From Phocoena phocoena (lineage: Eukaryota > Chordata > Mammalia > Artiodactyla > Phocoenidae), in the NCBI RefSeq assembly GCF_963924675.1, contig NW_027077396.1, forward strand, positions 124,001 through 188,000: a DNA stretch of 64,000 nucleotides, given 5' to 3'. The notes beneath the pieces were generated by a model that made no database searches, was not told the origin of the DNA, and saw nothing but the letters and a program-made list of their open reading frames with translations. The position numbers and the translations under genes are program-made. How positions within the stretch are numbered: the stretch's first letter is position 1; each line of letters starts with the position of its first letter. Below are positions 50,724 to 62,952 of this stretch, piece after piece.

Positions 50724-52470
50724 ATAGTGAGTGGATGCAGGTACGGTGATTCTATGTGAACTACGTCACACAGAAAAAGAAACATCATAAGATATCACTA
50801 ATACACGGAATGTAAACTTGACTACACATGAACTGAATTACAAAACAGAACAGGGTCTCAAATTTAGAAAACCAACTAGTGCTTGCTTATGGGGAAAGGT
50901 GCGTTGGGGTGCTTCATAAAACCAGAGACTGAAATTAGCACAGATAACTTTCCATAAGCCAAATATGTAATAGACAAGACCTACTCCTTGCTCAACGAAA
51001 TGGACCCAACACCACATATTCAACGCCTAGGAATATACCTGACTAGGAAGAATCTTAAAACCCATGGATATATATGTCTCCGTAAGAGAATCAAGCGTGT
51101 GTACAGCGGCATAAACGCAGCAGTGAAAATCCGATAAATCCCATTATCAAAATAAATTTCAAAAAAAAATCATAAAGACCGTGAAATAGAGAGCAATTCT
51201 TAAATAATTCACTCAGGGCATGTGATGCAACCGGGATTTAACACATCTACACCCAGAGCTGGTTGAGACATAAGGCTGGACACTTCAGGCTGATAGCATT
51301 GGTGAGTTTCGGTGAGCAAATGCAGACCCTTTGAAGTCATACTGCATGGTACCCATTCCATGGGTCCCAACTCTCCAGGTTCAAGGGATTCTTCCTCCAG
51401 CTAAAACATGCATGGGAAACCAAGAGTATCGTCCACCATGTGATTGGGAAATGATTTAAAATGCATCTCAGTTTTCGTATCCTGGTCCTCGGGTTCACCA
51501 TTCCAGATGCTTTACTAACACTCTCCCCGCTTGGAGAGTCAGTGCCTTTAACCTCCTCTTTGGCACAGCTTGCAATTTCTGTGCAAAATGAACAGGAATA
51601 GGGAGAACCAATGAGAGACTAGCTGTAGGTGTCTGCACGGGCAAATGTAACGCTCATTGCCCACCAGGAAGAGGAATTAAACAAAGGCTCAGTGTGCCCT
51701 GCTGGAAAGAGATTAGGGCCTGAAGCAATCCTGCGGTTTTGTGCCCAGCTCACAAGAAAGCGAGTTGAAGAAAGGAGCTCAGGGGCACTGTAATTCACAA
51801 ACCTGCAGAGTTATAAATGACAGCTTTCCTCCAAAAATATATTGAAGTAAGCCTGCGAAGGGGACTTGAAAGCGGGGCAGAATTTCAGGAAAACGATTGC
51901 AGGGGGTAGACTGGAATTGCCCTGAAAGCATAGGAAAAGAGGCAGAACGTCGACAATGATGCACTTGGCCAAAAAGGGCGTATGCGTTTTTTCCTGAATA
52001 TATTCAGGAAAAAACGCATACGCCCTTTTTGGCCAACCAAGCAAGCCTGTAAATGAAATCTGCACTACAATGAAGTCTCACTGCCCCCCTGGCAAAAGGG
52101 CCATCTGAAAAAAGTGTAAAATCCAGAAAGGTAGGACAGGATATGGAGAACAGGGAGCCTTGTTATGCTGATTGGCAGGATGTAAATTGCCAGCAGCCAC
52201 CCTGGAGAAGTGTATGGTGTTTCCTGAAACACGAAAGAAACAAAGCAACACAGCCTATGGCACTTCCACTTATGGTCCTATAGCTTACGGAAATTAAAAT
52301 CAAAAACAGACAGCCACCCCAATATTTGAGACGGCTGTGTTCACAAGAAGCTCGTCTACAGTATCAGGTAAATATCCCAGAAAGCAAAAAATGGATAAAG
52401 AACTTGTGGCACGTACGTACAATGCAATATCACTCAGCAATGAAATCTGTGTCATCAGGCCCATAGCGGC
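50724..52470 (+). repeat. Satellite unit M30, form B (TATGTG/ACCGTG subtype)
   Basis: Form B with T at 50755, GACCGTG near 51177 and GAAAGAGATTAG near 51705. Palindrome at 51965-52036, perfect. Confidence 0.93.
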
Positions 52471-54217
52471 ATAGTGAGTGGATGCAGGTACGGTGATTCT
52501 ACGTGAACTACGTCACACAGAAAAAGAAACATCATAAGATATCACGAATACACGGAATGTAAACTTGACTACACATGAACTGAATTATAAAATAGAAAAG
52601 GGTCTCAAATTTAGAAAACCAACTAGTGCTTGCTTATGGGGAAAGGTGCCTTGGGGTGCTGCATAAAACCAGAGACTGAAATTAGCACAGATAACTTTCC
52701 ATAAGCCCAATATGTAATAGACAAGACCTATTCCTTGCTCAACGAAATGGACCCAACACCACATATTCAACGCCTAGGAATATACCTGACTAGGAAGAAT
52801 CTTAAAACCCATGGATATATATGTCTCCGTAAGAGAATCAAGGGTGTGTACAGCGGCCGAAAGGCAGCAGTGAAAATCCGATAAATCCCATTATCAAAAT
52901 AAATTTCGAAAACAAAACACAAAGACAGTGAAATAGAGAGCAATTCTTAAATAATTCACTCAGGGCATGTGATGCAACCGGGATTGACCACATCTACACC
53001 CAGAGCTGGTTGAGACATAAGGCTGGACACTTCAGGCTGATAGCATTGGTGAGTTTCGGTGAGCAAATGCACACCCTTTGAAGTCATACTGTATGGTACC
53101 TATTCCATGGGTCCCAACTCTTCAGGTTCAAGGGATTCTTCCTCCAGCTAAAACATGCATGTGAAACCCACAGTATGGTCCACCGTGTTATGGGGAAATG
53201 ATTTAAAATGCATCTCAGTTTTCGTATCCTGGTCCTCGGGTTCACCATTCCAGATGATTTACTAACAGTCTCCCTGCTTGGAGAGTCAGTGCCTTTAACC
53301 TCCTGTTTGGCACAGCTTGCAATTTCTGTGCAAGATGAACAGGAATAGGGAGAACCAATGAGAGACTAGCTGTAGGTGTCTGCACGGGCAAATGTAACGC
53401 TCATTTCCCACCAGGAAGAGGAATTTACCAAAGGCTCAGCATGCCCTGCCCGAAACAGATTAGGGCCTGAAGCAATCCTGCGGTTTTGTGCCCAGTTCAC
53501 AAGAAAGCGAGTTGAAGAAAGGAGCTCAGGGGCACTGTAATTCACAAACCTGCAGAGTTATAAATGACAGCTATCCTCCAAAAATATATTGAAGTAAGCC
53601 TGCGAAGGGGACTTGAAAGCGGGGCAGAATTTCAGGAAAACGATTGCAGGGGGTAGACTGGAATTGCCCTGAAAGCATAGGAAAAGAGGCAGAACGTCGA
53701 CAATGATGCACTTGGCCAAAAAGGGCGTATGCGTTTTTTCCTGAATATATTCAGGAAAAAACGCATACGCCCTTTTTGGCCAACCAAGTAAGCCTGTAAA
53801 GGAAATCTGCACTACAATGAAGTCTCACTGCCCCCCGGGCAAGAGGGCCATCTGAAAAAAGTGTAAAATCCAGAAAGGTAGGACAGGATATGGAGAACAG
53901 GGAGCCTTGTTATGCTGATTGGCAGGATGTAAATTGCCAGCAGCCAGCCTGGAGAAGTGTATGGTGTTTCCTGAAACACATAAGAAACAAAGCAACACAG
54001 TCTATGGCACTTCCACTTATGGTCCTATAGCTTACGGAAATTAAAATCAAAAACAGACAGCCACCCCAATATTTGGGACGGCTGTGTTCACAAGAAGCTC
54101 GTCTACAGTAACAGGTAAATATCCCAGAAAGCAAAATATGGATAAAGAAGTTGTGGCACGTACGTACAATGCAATATCACTCAGCAATGAAATCTGTGTC
54201 ATCAGGCCCGTAGCGGC
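52471..54217 (+). repeat. Satellite unit M31, form A
   Basis: Form A with GAATTATAAAATAG near 52582, CCTATTCC near 52728 (also in M18, M20, M35) and CCAAGTAAGCC near 53785. Palindrome at 53712-53783, perfect. Confidence 0.93.
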
Positions 54218-55964
54218 ATAGTGAGTGGATGCAGGTACGGTGATTCTACGTGAACTACGTCACACAGAAAAAGAAACATCATAAGATATCACTAATACAC
54301 CGAATGTAAACTTGACTACACATGAACTGAATTACAAAACAGAACAGGGTCTCAAATTTAGAAAACCAACTAGTGCTTGCTTATGGGGAAAGGTGCGTTG
54401 GGGTGCTTCATAAAACCAGAGACTGAAATTAGCACAGATAACTTTCCATAAGCCAAATATGTAATAGACAAGACCTACTCCTTGCTCAACGAAATGGACC
54501 CAACACCACATATTCAACGCCTAGGAATATACCTGACTAGGAAGAATCTTAAAACCCATGGATATATATGTCTCCGTAAGAGAATCAAGCGTGTGTACAG
54601 CGGCATAAACGCAGCAGTGAAAATCCGATAAATCCCATTATCAAAATAAATTTCAAAAAAAAATCATAAAGACAGTGAAATAGAGAGCAATTCTTAAATA
54701 ATTCACTCAGGGCATGTGATGCAACCGGGATTTAACACATCTACACCCAGAGCTGGTTGAGACATAAGGCTGGACACTTCAGGCTGATAGCATTGGTGAG
54801 TTTCGGTGAGCAAATGCAGACCCTTTGAAGTCATACTGCATGGTACCCATTCCATGGGTCCCAACTCTCCAGGTTCAAGGGATTCTTCCTCCAGCTAAAA
54901 CATGCATGGGAAACCAAGAGTATCGTCCACCATGTGATTGGGAAATGATTTAAAATGCATCTCAGTTTTCGTATCCTGGTCCTCGGGTTCACCATTCCAG
55001 ATGCTTTACTAACACTCTCCCCGCTTGGAGAGTCAGTGCCTTTAACCTCCTCTTTGGCACAGCTTGCAATTTCTGTGCAAAATGAACAGGAATAGGGAGA
55101 ACCAATGAGAGACTAGCTGTAGGTGTCTGCACGGGCAAATGTAACGCTCATTGCCCACCAGGAAGAGGAATTAAACAAAGGCTCAGTGTGCCCTGCTGGA
55201 AACAGATTAGGGCCTGAAGCAATCAGGCGGTTTTGTGCCCAGCTCACAAGAAAGCGAGTTGAAGAAAGGAGCTCAGGGGCACTGTAATTCACAAACCTGC
55301 AGAGTTATAAATGACAGCTTTCCTCCAAAAATATATTGAAGTAAGCCTGCGAAGGGGACTTGAAAGAGGGGCAGAATTTCAGGAAAACGATTGCAGGGGG
55401 TAGACTGGAATTGCCCTGAAAGCATAGGAAAAGAGGCAGAACGTCGACAATGATGCACTTGGCCAAAAAGGGCGTATGCGTTTTTTCCTGAATATATTCA
55501 GGAAAAAACGCATACGCCCTTTTTGGCCAACCAAGCAAGCCTGTAAATGAAATCTGCACTACAATGAAGTCTCACTGCCCCCCTGGCAAAAGGGCCATCT
55601 GAAAAAAGTGTAAAATCCAGAAAGGTAGGACAGGATATGGAGAACAGGGAGCCTTGTTATGCTGATTGGCAGGATGTAAATTGCCAGCAGCCACCCTGGA
55701 GAAGTGTATGGTGTTTCCTGAAACACGAAAGAAACAAAGCAACACAGCCTATGGCACTTCCACTTATGGTCCTATAGCTTACGGAAATTAAAATCAAAAA
55801 CAGACAGCCACCCCAATATTTGAGACGGCTGTGTTCACAAGAAGCTCGTCTACAGTATCAGGTAAATATCCCAGAAAGCAAAAAATGGATAAAGAACTTG
55901 TGGCACGTACGTACAATGCAATATCACTCAGCAATGAAATCTGTGTCATCAGGCCCATAGCGGC
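54218..55964 (+). repeat. Satellite unit M32, form B
   Basis: Form B. The first half lacks the TATGTG/ACCGTG pair of M24, but the second half carries M24's CAATCAGGCGG (near 55221) and GAAAGAGGGGC (near 55363). Private ACACCGAATG near 54297. Palindrome at 55459-55530, perfect. Confidence 0.93.
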
Positions 55965-57711
55965 ATAGTGAGTGGATGCAGGTACGGTGATTCTACGTGA
56001 ACTACGTCACACAGAAAAAGAAACATCATAAGATATCACGAATACACGGAATGTAAACTTGACTACACATGAACTGAATTACAAAATAGAAAAGGGTCTC
56101 AAATTTAGAAAACCAACTAGTGCTTGCTTATGGGGAAAGGTGCCTTGGGGTGCTGCATAAAACCAGAGACTGAAATTAGCACAGATAACTTTCCATAAGC
56201 CCAATATGTAATAGACAAGACCTACTCCTTGCTCAACGAAATGGACCCAACACCACATATTCAACGCCTAGGAATATACCTGACTAGGAAGAATCTTAAA
56301 ACTCATGGATATATATGTCTCCGTAAGAGAATCAAGGGTGTGTACAGCGGCCGAAAGGCAGCAGTGAAAATCCGATAAATCCCATTATCAAAATAAATTT
56401 CGAAAACAAAACACAAAGACAGTGAAATAGAGAGCAATTCTTAAATAATTCACTCAGGGCATGTGATGCAACCGGGATTGACCACATCTACACCCAGAGC
56501 TGGTTGAGACATAAGGCTGGACACTTCAGGCTGATAGCATTGGTGAGTTTAGGTGAGCAAATTCACACCCTTTGAAGTCATACTGTATGGTACCTATTCC
56601 ATGGGTCCCAACTCTTCAGGTTCAAGGGATTCTTCCTCCAGCTAAAACATGCATGTGAAACCCACAGTATGGTCCACCGTGTTATGGGGAAATGATTTAA
56701 AATGCATCTCAGTTTTCGTATCCTGGTCCTCGGGTTCACCATTCCAGATGATTTACTAACAGTCTCCCTGCTTGGAGAGTCAGTGCCTTTAACCTCCTGT
56801 TTGGCACAGCTTGCAATTTCTGTGCAAGATGAACAGGAATAGGGAGAACCAATGAGAGACTAGCTGTAGGTGTCTGCACGGGCAAATGTAACGCTCATTT
56901 CTCACCAGGAAGAGGAATTTACCAAAGGCTCAGCATGCCCTGCCCGAAACAGATTAGGGCCTGAAGCAATCCTGCGGTTTTGTGCCCAGTTCACAAGAAA
57001 GCGAGTTGAAGAAAGGAGCTCAGGGGCACTGTAATTCACAAACCTGCAGAGTTATAAATGACAGCTATCCTCCAAAAATATATTGAAGTAAGCCTGCGAA
57101 GGGGACTTGAAAGCGGGGCAGAATTTCAGGAAAACGATTGCAGGGGGTAGACTGGAATTGCCCTGAAAGCATAGGAAAAGAGGCAGAACGTCGACAATGA
57201 TGCACTTGGCCAAAAAGGGCGTATGCGTTTTTTCCTGAATATATTCAGGAAAAAACGCATACGCCCTTTTTGGCCAACCAAGCAAGCCTGTAAAGGAAAT
57301 CTGCACTACAATGAAGTCACACTGCCCCCCGGGCAAGAGGGCCATCTGAAAAAAGTGTAAAATCCAGAAAGGTAGGACAGGATATGGAGAACAGGGAGCC
57401 TTGTTATGCTGATTGGCAGGATGTAAATTGCCAGCAGCCAGCCTGGAGAAGTGTATGGTGTTTCCTGAAACACATAAGAAACAAAGCAACACAGTCTATG
57501 GCACTTCCACTTATGGTCCTATAGCTTACGGAAATTAAAATCAAAAACAGACAGCCACCCCAATATTTGGGACGGCTGTGTTCACAAGAAGCTCGTCTAC
57601 AGTAACAGGTAAATATCCCAGAAAGCAAAATATGGATAAAGAAGTTGTGGCACGTACGTACAATGCAATATCACTCAGCAATGAAATCTGTGTCATCAGG
57701 CCCGTAGCGGC
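55965..57711 (+). repeat. Satellite unit M33, form A
   Basis: Form A with private AAAACTCATGG near 56298, CAAATTCACACC near 56559, ATTTCTCACC near 56898 and T-to-A at 57319. Palindrome at 57206-57277, perfect. Confidence 0.93.
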
Positions 57712-59458
57712 ATAGTGAGTGGATGCAGGTACGGTGATTCTATGTGAACTACGTCACACAGAAAAAGAAACATCATAAGATATCACTAATACACGGAATG
57801 TAAACTTGACTACACATGAACTGAATTACAAAACAGAACAGGGTCTCAAATTTAGAAAACCAACTAGTGCTTGCTTATGGGGAAAGGTGCGTTGGGGTGC
57901 TTCATAAAACCAGAGACTGAAATTAGCACAGATAACTTTCCATAAGCCAAATATGTAATAGACAAGACCTACTCCTTGCTCAACGAAATGGACCCAACAC
58001 CACATATTCAACGCCTAGGAATATACCTGACTAGGAAGAATCTTAAAACCCATGGATATATATGTCTCCGTAAGAGAATCAAGCGTGTGTACAGCGGCAT
58101 AAACGCAGCAGTGAAAATCCGATAAATCCCATTATCAAAATAAATTTCAAAAAAAAATCATAAAGACCGTGAAATAGAGAGCAATTCTTAAATAATTCAC
58201 TCAGGGCATGTGATGCAACCGGGATTTAACACATCTACACCCAGAGCTGGTTGAGACATAAGGCTGGACACTTCAGGCTGATAGCATTGGTGAGTTTCGG
58301 TGAGCAAATGCAGACCCTTTGAAGTCATACTGCATGGTACCCATTCCATGGGTCCCAACTCTCCAGGTTCAAGGGATTCTTCCTCCAGCTAAAACATGCA
58401 TGGGAAACCAAGAGTATCGTCCACCATGTGATTGGGAAATGATTTAAAATGCATCTCAGTTTTCGTATCCTGGTCCTCGGGTTCACCATTCCAGATGCTT
58501 TACTAACACTCTCCCCGCTTGGAGAGTCAGTGCCTTTAACCTCCTCTTTGGCACAGCTTGCAATTTCTGTGCAAAATGAACAGGAATAGGGAGAACCAAT
58601 GAGAGACTAGCTGTAGGTGTCTGCACGGGCAAATGTAACGCTCATTGCCCACCAGGAAGAGGAATTAAACAAAGGCTCAGTGTGCCCTGCTGGAAACAGA
58701 TTAGGGCCTGAAGCAATCCTGCGGTTTTGTGCCCAGCTCACAAGAAAGCGAGTTGAAGAAAGGAGCTCAGGGGCACTGTAATTCACAAACCTGCAGAGTT
58801 ATAAATGACAGCTTTCCTCCAAAAATATATTGAAGTAAGCCTGCGAAGGGGACTTGAAAGCGGGGCAGAATTTCAGGAAAACGATTGCAGGGGGTAGACT
58901 GGAATTGCCCTGAAAGCATAGGAAAAGAGGCAGAACGTCGACAATGATGCACTTGGCCAAAAAGGGCGTATGCGTTTTTTCCTGAATATATTCAGGAAAA
59001 AACGCATACGCCCTTTTTGGCCAACCAAGCAAGCCTGTAAATGAAATCTGCACTACAATGAAGTCTCACTGCCCCCCTGGCAAAAGGGCCATCTGAAAAA
59101 AGTGTAAAATCCAGAAAGGTAGGACAGGATATGGAGAACAGGGAGCCTTGTTATGCTGATTGGCAGTATGTAAATTGCCAGCAGCCACCCTGGAGAAGTG
59201 TATGGTGTTTCCTGAAACACGAAAGAAACAAAGCAACACAGCCTATGGCACTTCCACTTATGGTCCTATAGCTTACGGAAATTAAAATCAAAAACAGACA
59301 GCCACCCCAATATTTGAGACGGCTGTGTTCACAAGAAGCTCGTCTACAGTATCAGGTAAATATCCCAGAAAGCAAAAAATGGATAAAGAACTTGTGGCAC
59401 GTACGTACAATGCAATATCACTCAGCAATGAAATCTGTGTCATCAGGCCCATAGCGGC
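57712..59458 (+). repeat. Satellite unit M34, form B (TATGTG/ACCGTG subtype)
   Basis: Form B with T at 57743 (exactly 13,976 bp after 43767 in M26), GACCGTG near 58166 and a private GGCAGTATG near 59162. Palindrome at 58953-59024, perfect. Confidence 0.93.
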
Positions 59459-61205
59459 ATAGTGAGTGGATGCAGGTACGGTGATTCTACGTGAACTACG
59501 TCACACAGAAAAAGAAACATCATAAGATATCACGAATACACGGAATGTAAACTTGACTACACATGAACTGAATTACAAAATAGAAAAGGGTCTCAAATTT
59601 AGAAAACCAACTAGTGCTTGCTTATGGGGAAAGGTGCCTTGGGGTGCTGCATAAAACCAGAGACTGAAATTAGCACAGATAACTTTCCATAAGCCCAATA
59701 TGTAATAGACAAGACCTATTCCTTGCTCAACGAAATGGACCCAACACCACATATTCAACGCCTAGGAATATACCTGACTAGGAAGAATCTTAAAACCCAT
59801 GGATATATATGTCTCCGTAAGAGAATCAAGGGTGTGTACAGCGGCCGAAAGGCAGCAGTGAAAATCCGATAAATCCCATTATCAAAATAAATTTCGAAAA
59901 CAAAACACAAAGACAGTGAAATAGAGAGCAATTCTTAAATAATTCACTCAGGGCATGTGATGCAACCGGGATTGACCACATCTACACCCAGAGCTGGTTG
60001 AGACATAAGGCTGGACACTTCAGGCTGATAGCATTGGTGAGTTTCGGTGAGCAAATGCACACCCTTTGAAGTCATACTGTATGGTACCTATTCCATGGGT
60101 CCCAACTCTTCAGGTTCAAGGGATTCTTCCTCCAGCTAAAACATGCATGTGAAACCCACAGTATGGTCCACCGTGTTATGGGGAAATGATTTAAAATGCA
60201 TCTCAGTTTTCGTATCCTGGTCCTCGGGTTCACCATTCCAGATGATTTACTAACAGTCTCCCTGCTTGGAGAGTCAGTGCCTTTAACCTCCTGTTTGGCA
60301 CAGCTTGCAATTTCTGTGCAAGATGAACAGGAATAGGGAGAACCAATGAGAGACTAGCTGTAGGTGTCTGCACGGGCAAATGTAACGCTCATTTCCCACC
60401 AGGAAGAGGAATTTACCAAAGGCTCAGCATGCCCTGCCCGAAACAGATTAGGGCCTGAAGCAATCCTGCGGTTTTGTGCCCAGTTCACAAGAAAGCGAGT
60501 TGAAGAAAGGAGCTCAGGGGCACTGTAATTCACAAACCTGCAGAGTTATAAATGACAGCTATCCTCCAAAAATATATTGAAGTAAGCCTGCGAAGGGGAC
60601 TTGAAAGCGGGGCAGAATTTCAGGAAAACGATTGCAGGGCGTAGACTGGAATTGCCCTGAAAGCATAGGAAAAGAGGCAGAACGTCGACAATGATGCACT
60701 TGGCCAAAAAGGGCGTATGCGTTTTTTCCTGAATATATTCAGGAAAAAACGCATACGCCCTTTTTGGCCAACCAAGCAAGCCTGTAAAGGAAATCTGCAC
60801 TACAATGAAGTCTCACTGCCCCCCGGGCAAGAGGGCCATCTGAAAAAAGTGTAAAATCCAGAAAGGTAGGCCAGGATATGGAGAACAGGGAGCCTTGTTA
60901 TGCTGATTGGCAGGATGTAAATTGCCAGCAGCCAGCCTGGAGAAGTGTATGGTGTTTCCTGAAACACATAAGAAACAAAGCAACACAGTCTATGGCACTT
61001 CCACTTATGGTCCTATAGCTTACGGAAATTAAAATCAAAAACAGACAGCCACCCCAATATTTGGGACGGCTGTGTTCACAAGAAGCTCGTCTACAGTATC
61101 AGGTAAATATCCCAGAAAGCAAAAAATGGATAAAGAAGTTGTGGCACGTACGTGCAATGCAGTATCACTCAGCAATGAAATCTGTGTCATCAGGCACGTA
61201 GCGGC
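59459..61205 (+). repeat. Satellite unit M35, form A with altered end
   Basis: Form A with CCTATTCC near 59716, GCAGGGCGTAG near 60634 and GGTAGGCCAGG near 60866. Ends with the same CGTGCAATGCAG (G at 61154) and CAGGCACG as M27. Palindrome at 60700-60771, perfect. Confidence 0.93.
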
Positions 61206-62952
61206 ATAGTGAGTGGATGCAGGTACGGTGATTCTACGTGAACTACGTCACACAGAAAAAGAAACATCATAAGATATCACTAATACACGGAATGTAAACT
61301 TGACTACACATGAACTGAATTACAAAACAGAACAGGGTCTCAAATTTAGAAAACCAACTAGTGCTTGCTTATGGGGAAAGGTGCGTTGGGGTGCTTCATA
61401 AAACCAGAGACTGAAATTAGCACAGATAACTTTCCATAAGCCAAATATGTAATAGACAAGACCTACTCCTTGCTCAACGAAATGGACCCAACACCACATA
61501 TTCAACGCCTAGGAATATACCTGACTAGGAAGAATCTTAAAACCCATGGATATATATGTCTCCGTAAGAGAATCAAGCGTGTGTACAGCGGCATAAACGC
61601 AGCAGTGAAAATCCGATAAATCCCATTATCAAAATAAATTTCAAAAAAAAATCATAAAGACAGTGAAATAGAGAGCAATTCTTAAATAATTCACTCAGGG
61701 CATGTGATGCAACCGGGATTTAACACATCTACACCCAGAGCTGGTTGAGACATAAGGCTGGACACTTCAGGCTGATAGCATTGGTGAGTTTTGGTGAGCA
61801 AATGCAGACCCTTTGAAGTCATACTGCATGGTACCCATTCCATGGGTCCCAACTCTCCAGGTTCAAGGGATTCTTCCTCCAGCTAAAACATGCATGGGAA
61901 ACCAAGAGTATTGTCCACCATGTGATTGGGAAATGATTTAAAATGCATCTCAGTTTTCGTATCCTGGTCCTCGGGTTCACCATTCCAGATGCTTTACTAA
62001 CACTCTCCCCGCTTGGAGAGTCAGTGCCTTTAACCTCCTCTTTGGCACAGCTTGCAATTTCTGTGCAAAATGAACAGGAATAGGGAGAACCAATGAGAGA
62101 CTAGCTGTAGGTGTCTGCACGGGCAAATGTAACGCTCATTGCCCACCAGGAAGAGGAATTAACCAAAGGCTCAGCGTGCCCTGCCGGAAACAGATTAGGG
62201 CCTGAAGCAATCCTGCGGTTTTGTGCCCAGCTCACAAGAAAGCGAGTTGAAGAAAGGAGCTCAGGGGCACTGTAATTCACAAACCTGCAGAGTTATAAAT
62301 GACAGCTATCCTCCAAAAATATATTGAAGTAAGCCTGCGAAGGGGAGTTGAAAGCGGGGCAGAATTTCAGGAAAACGATTGCAGGGGGTAAACTGGAATT
62401 GCCCTGAAAGCATAGGAAAAGAGGCAGAACGTCGACAATGATGCACTTGGCCAAAAAGGGCGTATGCGTTTTTTCCTGAATATATTCAGGAAAAAACGCA
62501 TACGCCCTTTTTGGCCAACCAAGCAAGCCTGTAAATGAAATCTGCACTACAATGAAGTCTCACTGCCCCCCTGGCAAAAGGGCCATCTGAAAAAAGTGTA
62601 AAATCCAGAAAGGTAGGACAGGATATGGAGAACAGGGAGCCTTGTTATGCTGATTGGCAGGATGTAAATTGCCAGCAGCCACCCTGGAGAAGTGTATGGT
62701 GTTTCCTGAAACACGAAAGAAACAAAGCAACACAGCCTATGGCACTTCCACTTATGGTCCTATAGCTTACGGAAATTAAAATCAAAAACAGACAGCCACC
62801 CCAATATTTGAGACGGCTGTGTTCACAAGAAGCTCGTCTACAGTATCAGGTAAATATCCCAGAAAGCAAAAAATGGATAAAGAACTTGTGGCACGTACGT
62901 ACAATGCAATATCACTCAGCAATGAAATCTGTGTCATCAGGCCCATAGCGGC
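61206..62952 (+). repeat. Satellite unit M36, form B with A-like palindrome region
   Basis: Partner of M28: shares TTAACCAAAGGCTCAGCG near 62159, GACAGCTATCC near 62302, GGGGAGTTG near 62341 and GGTAAACTGG near 62386. Private TTTTGGTGAGC (T at 61792) and TATTGTCC (T at 61912). Palindrome at 62447-62518, perfect. Confidence 0.92.

Noticed and set aside
57052..57492. 146-codon minus-strand open frame in M33
   Set aside because: It is the usual 84-codon antisense frame lengthened because T-to-A at 57319 removed an antisense stop. It has no independent support.
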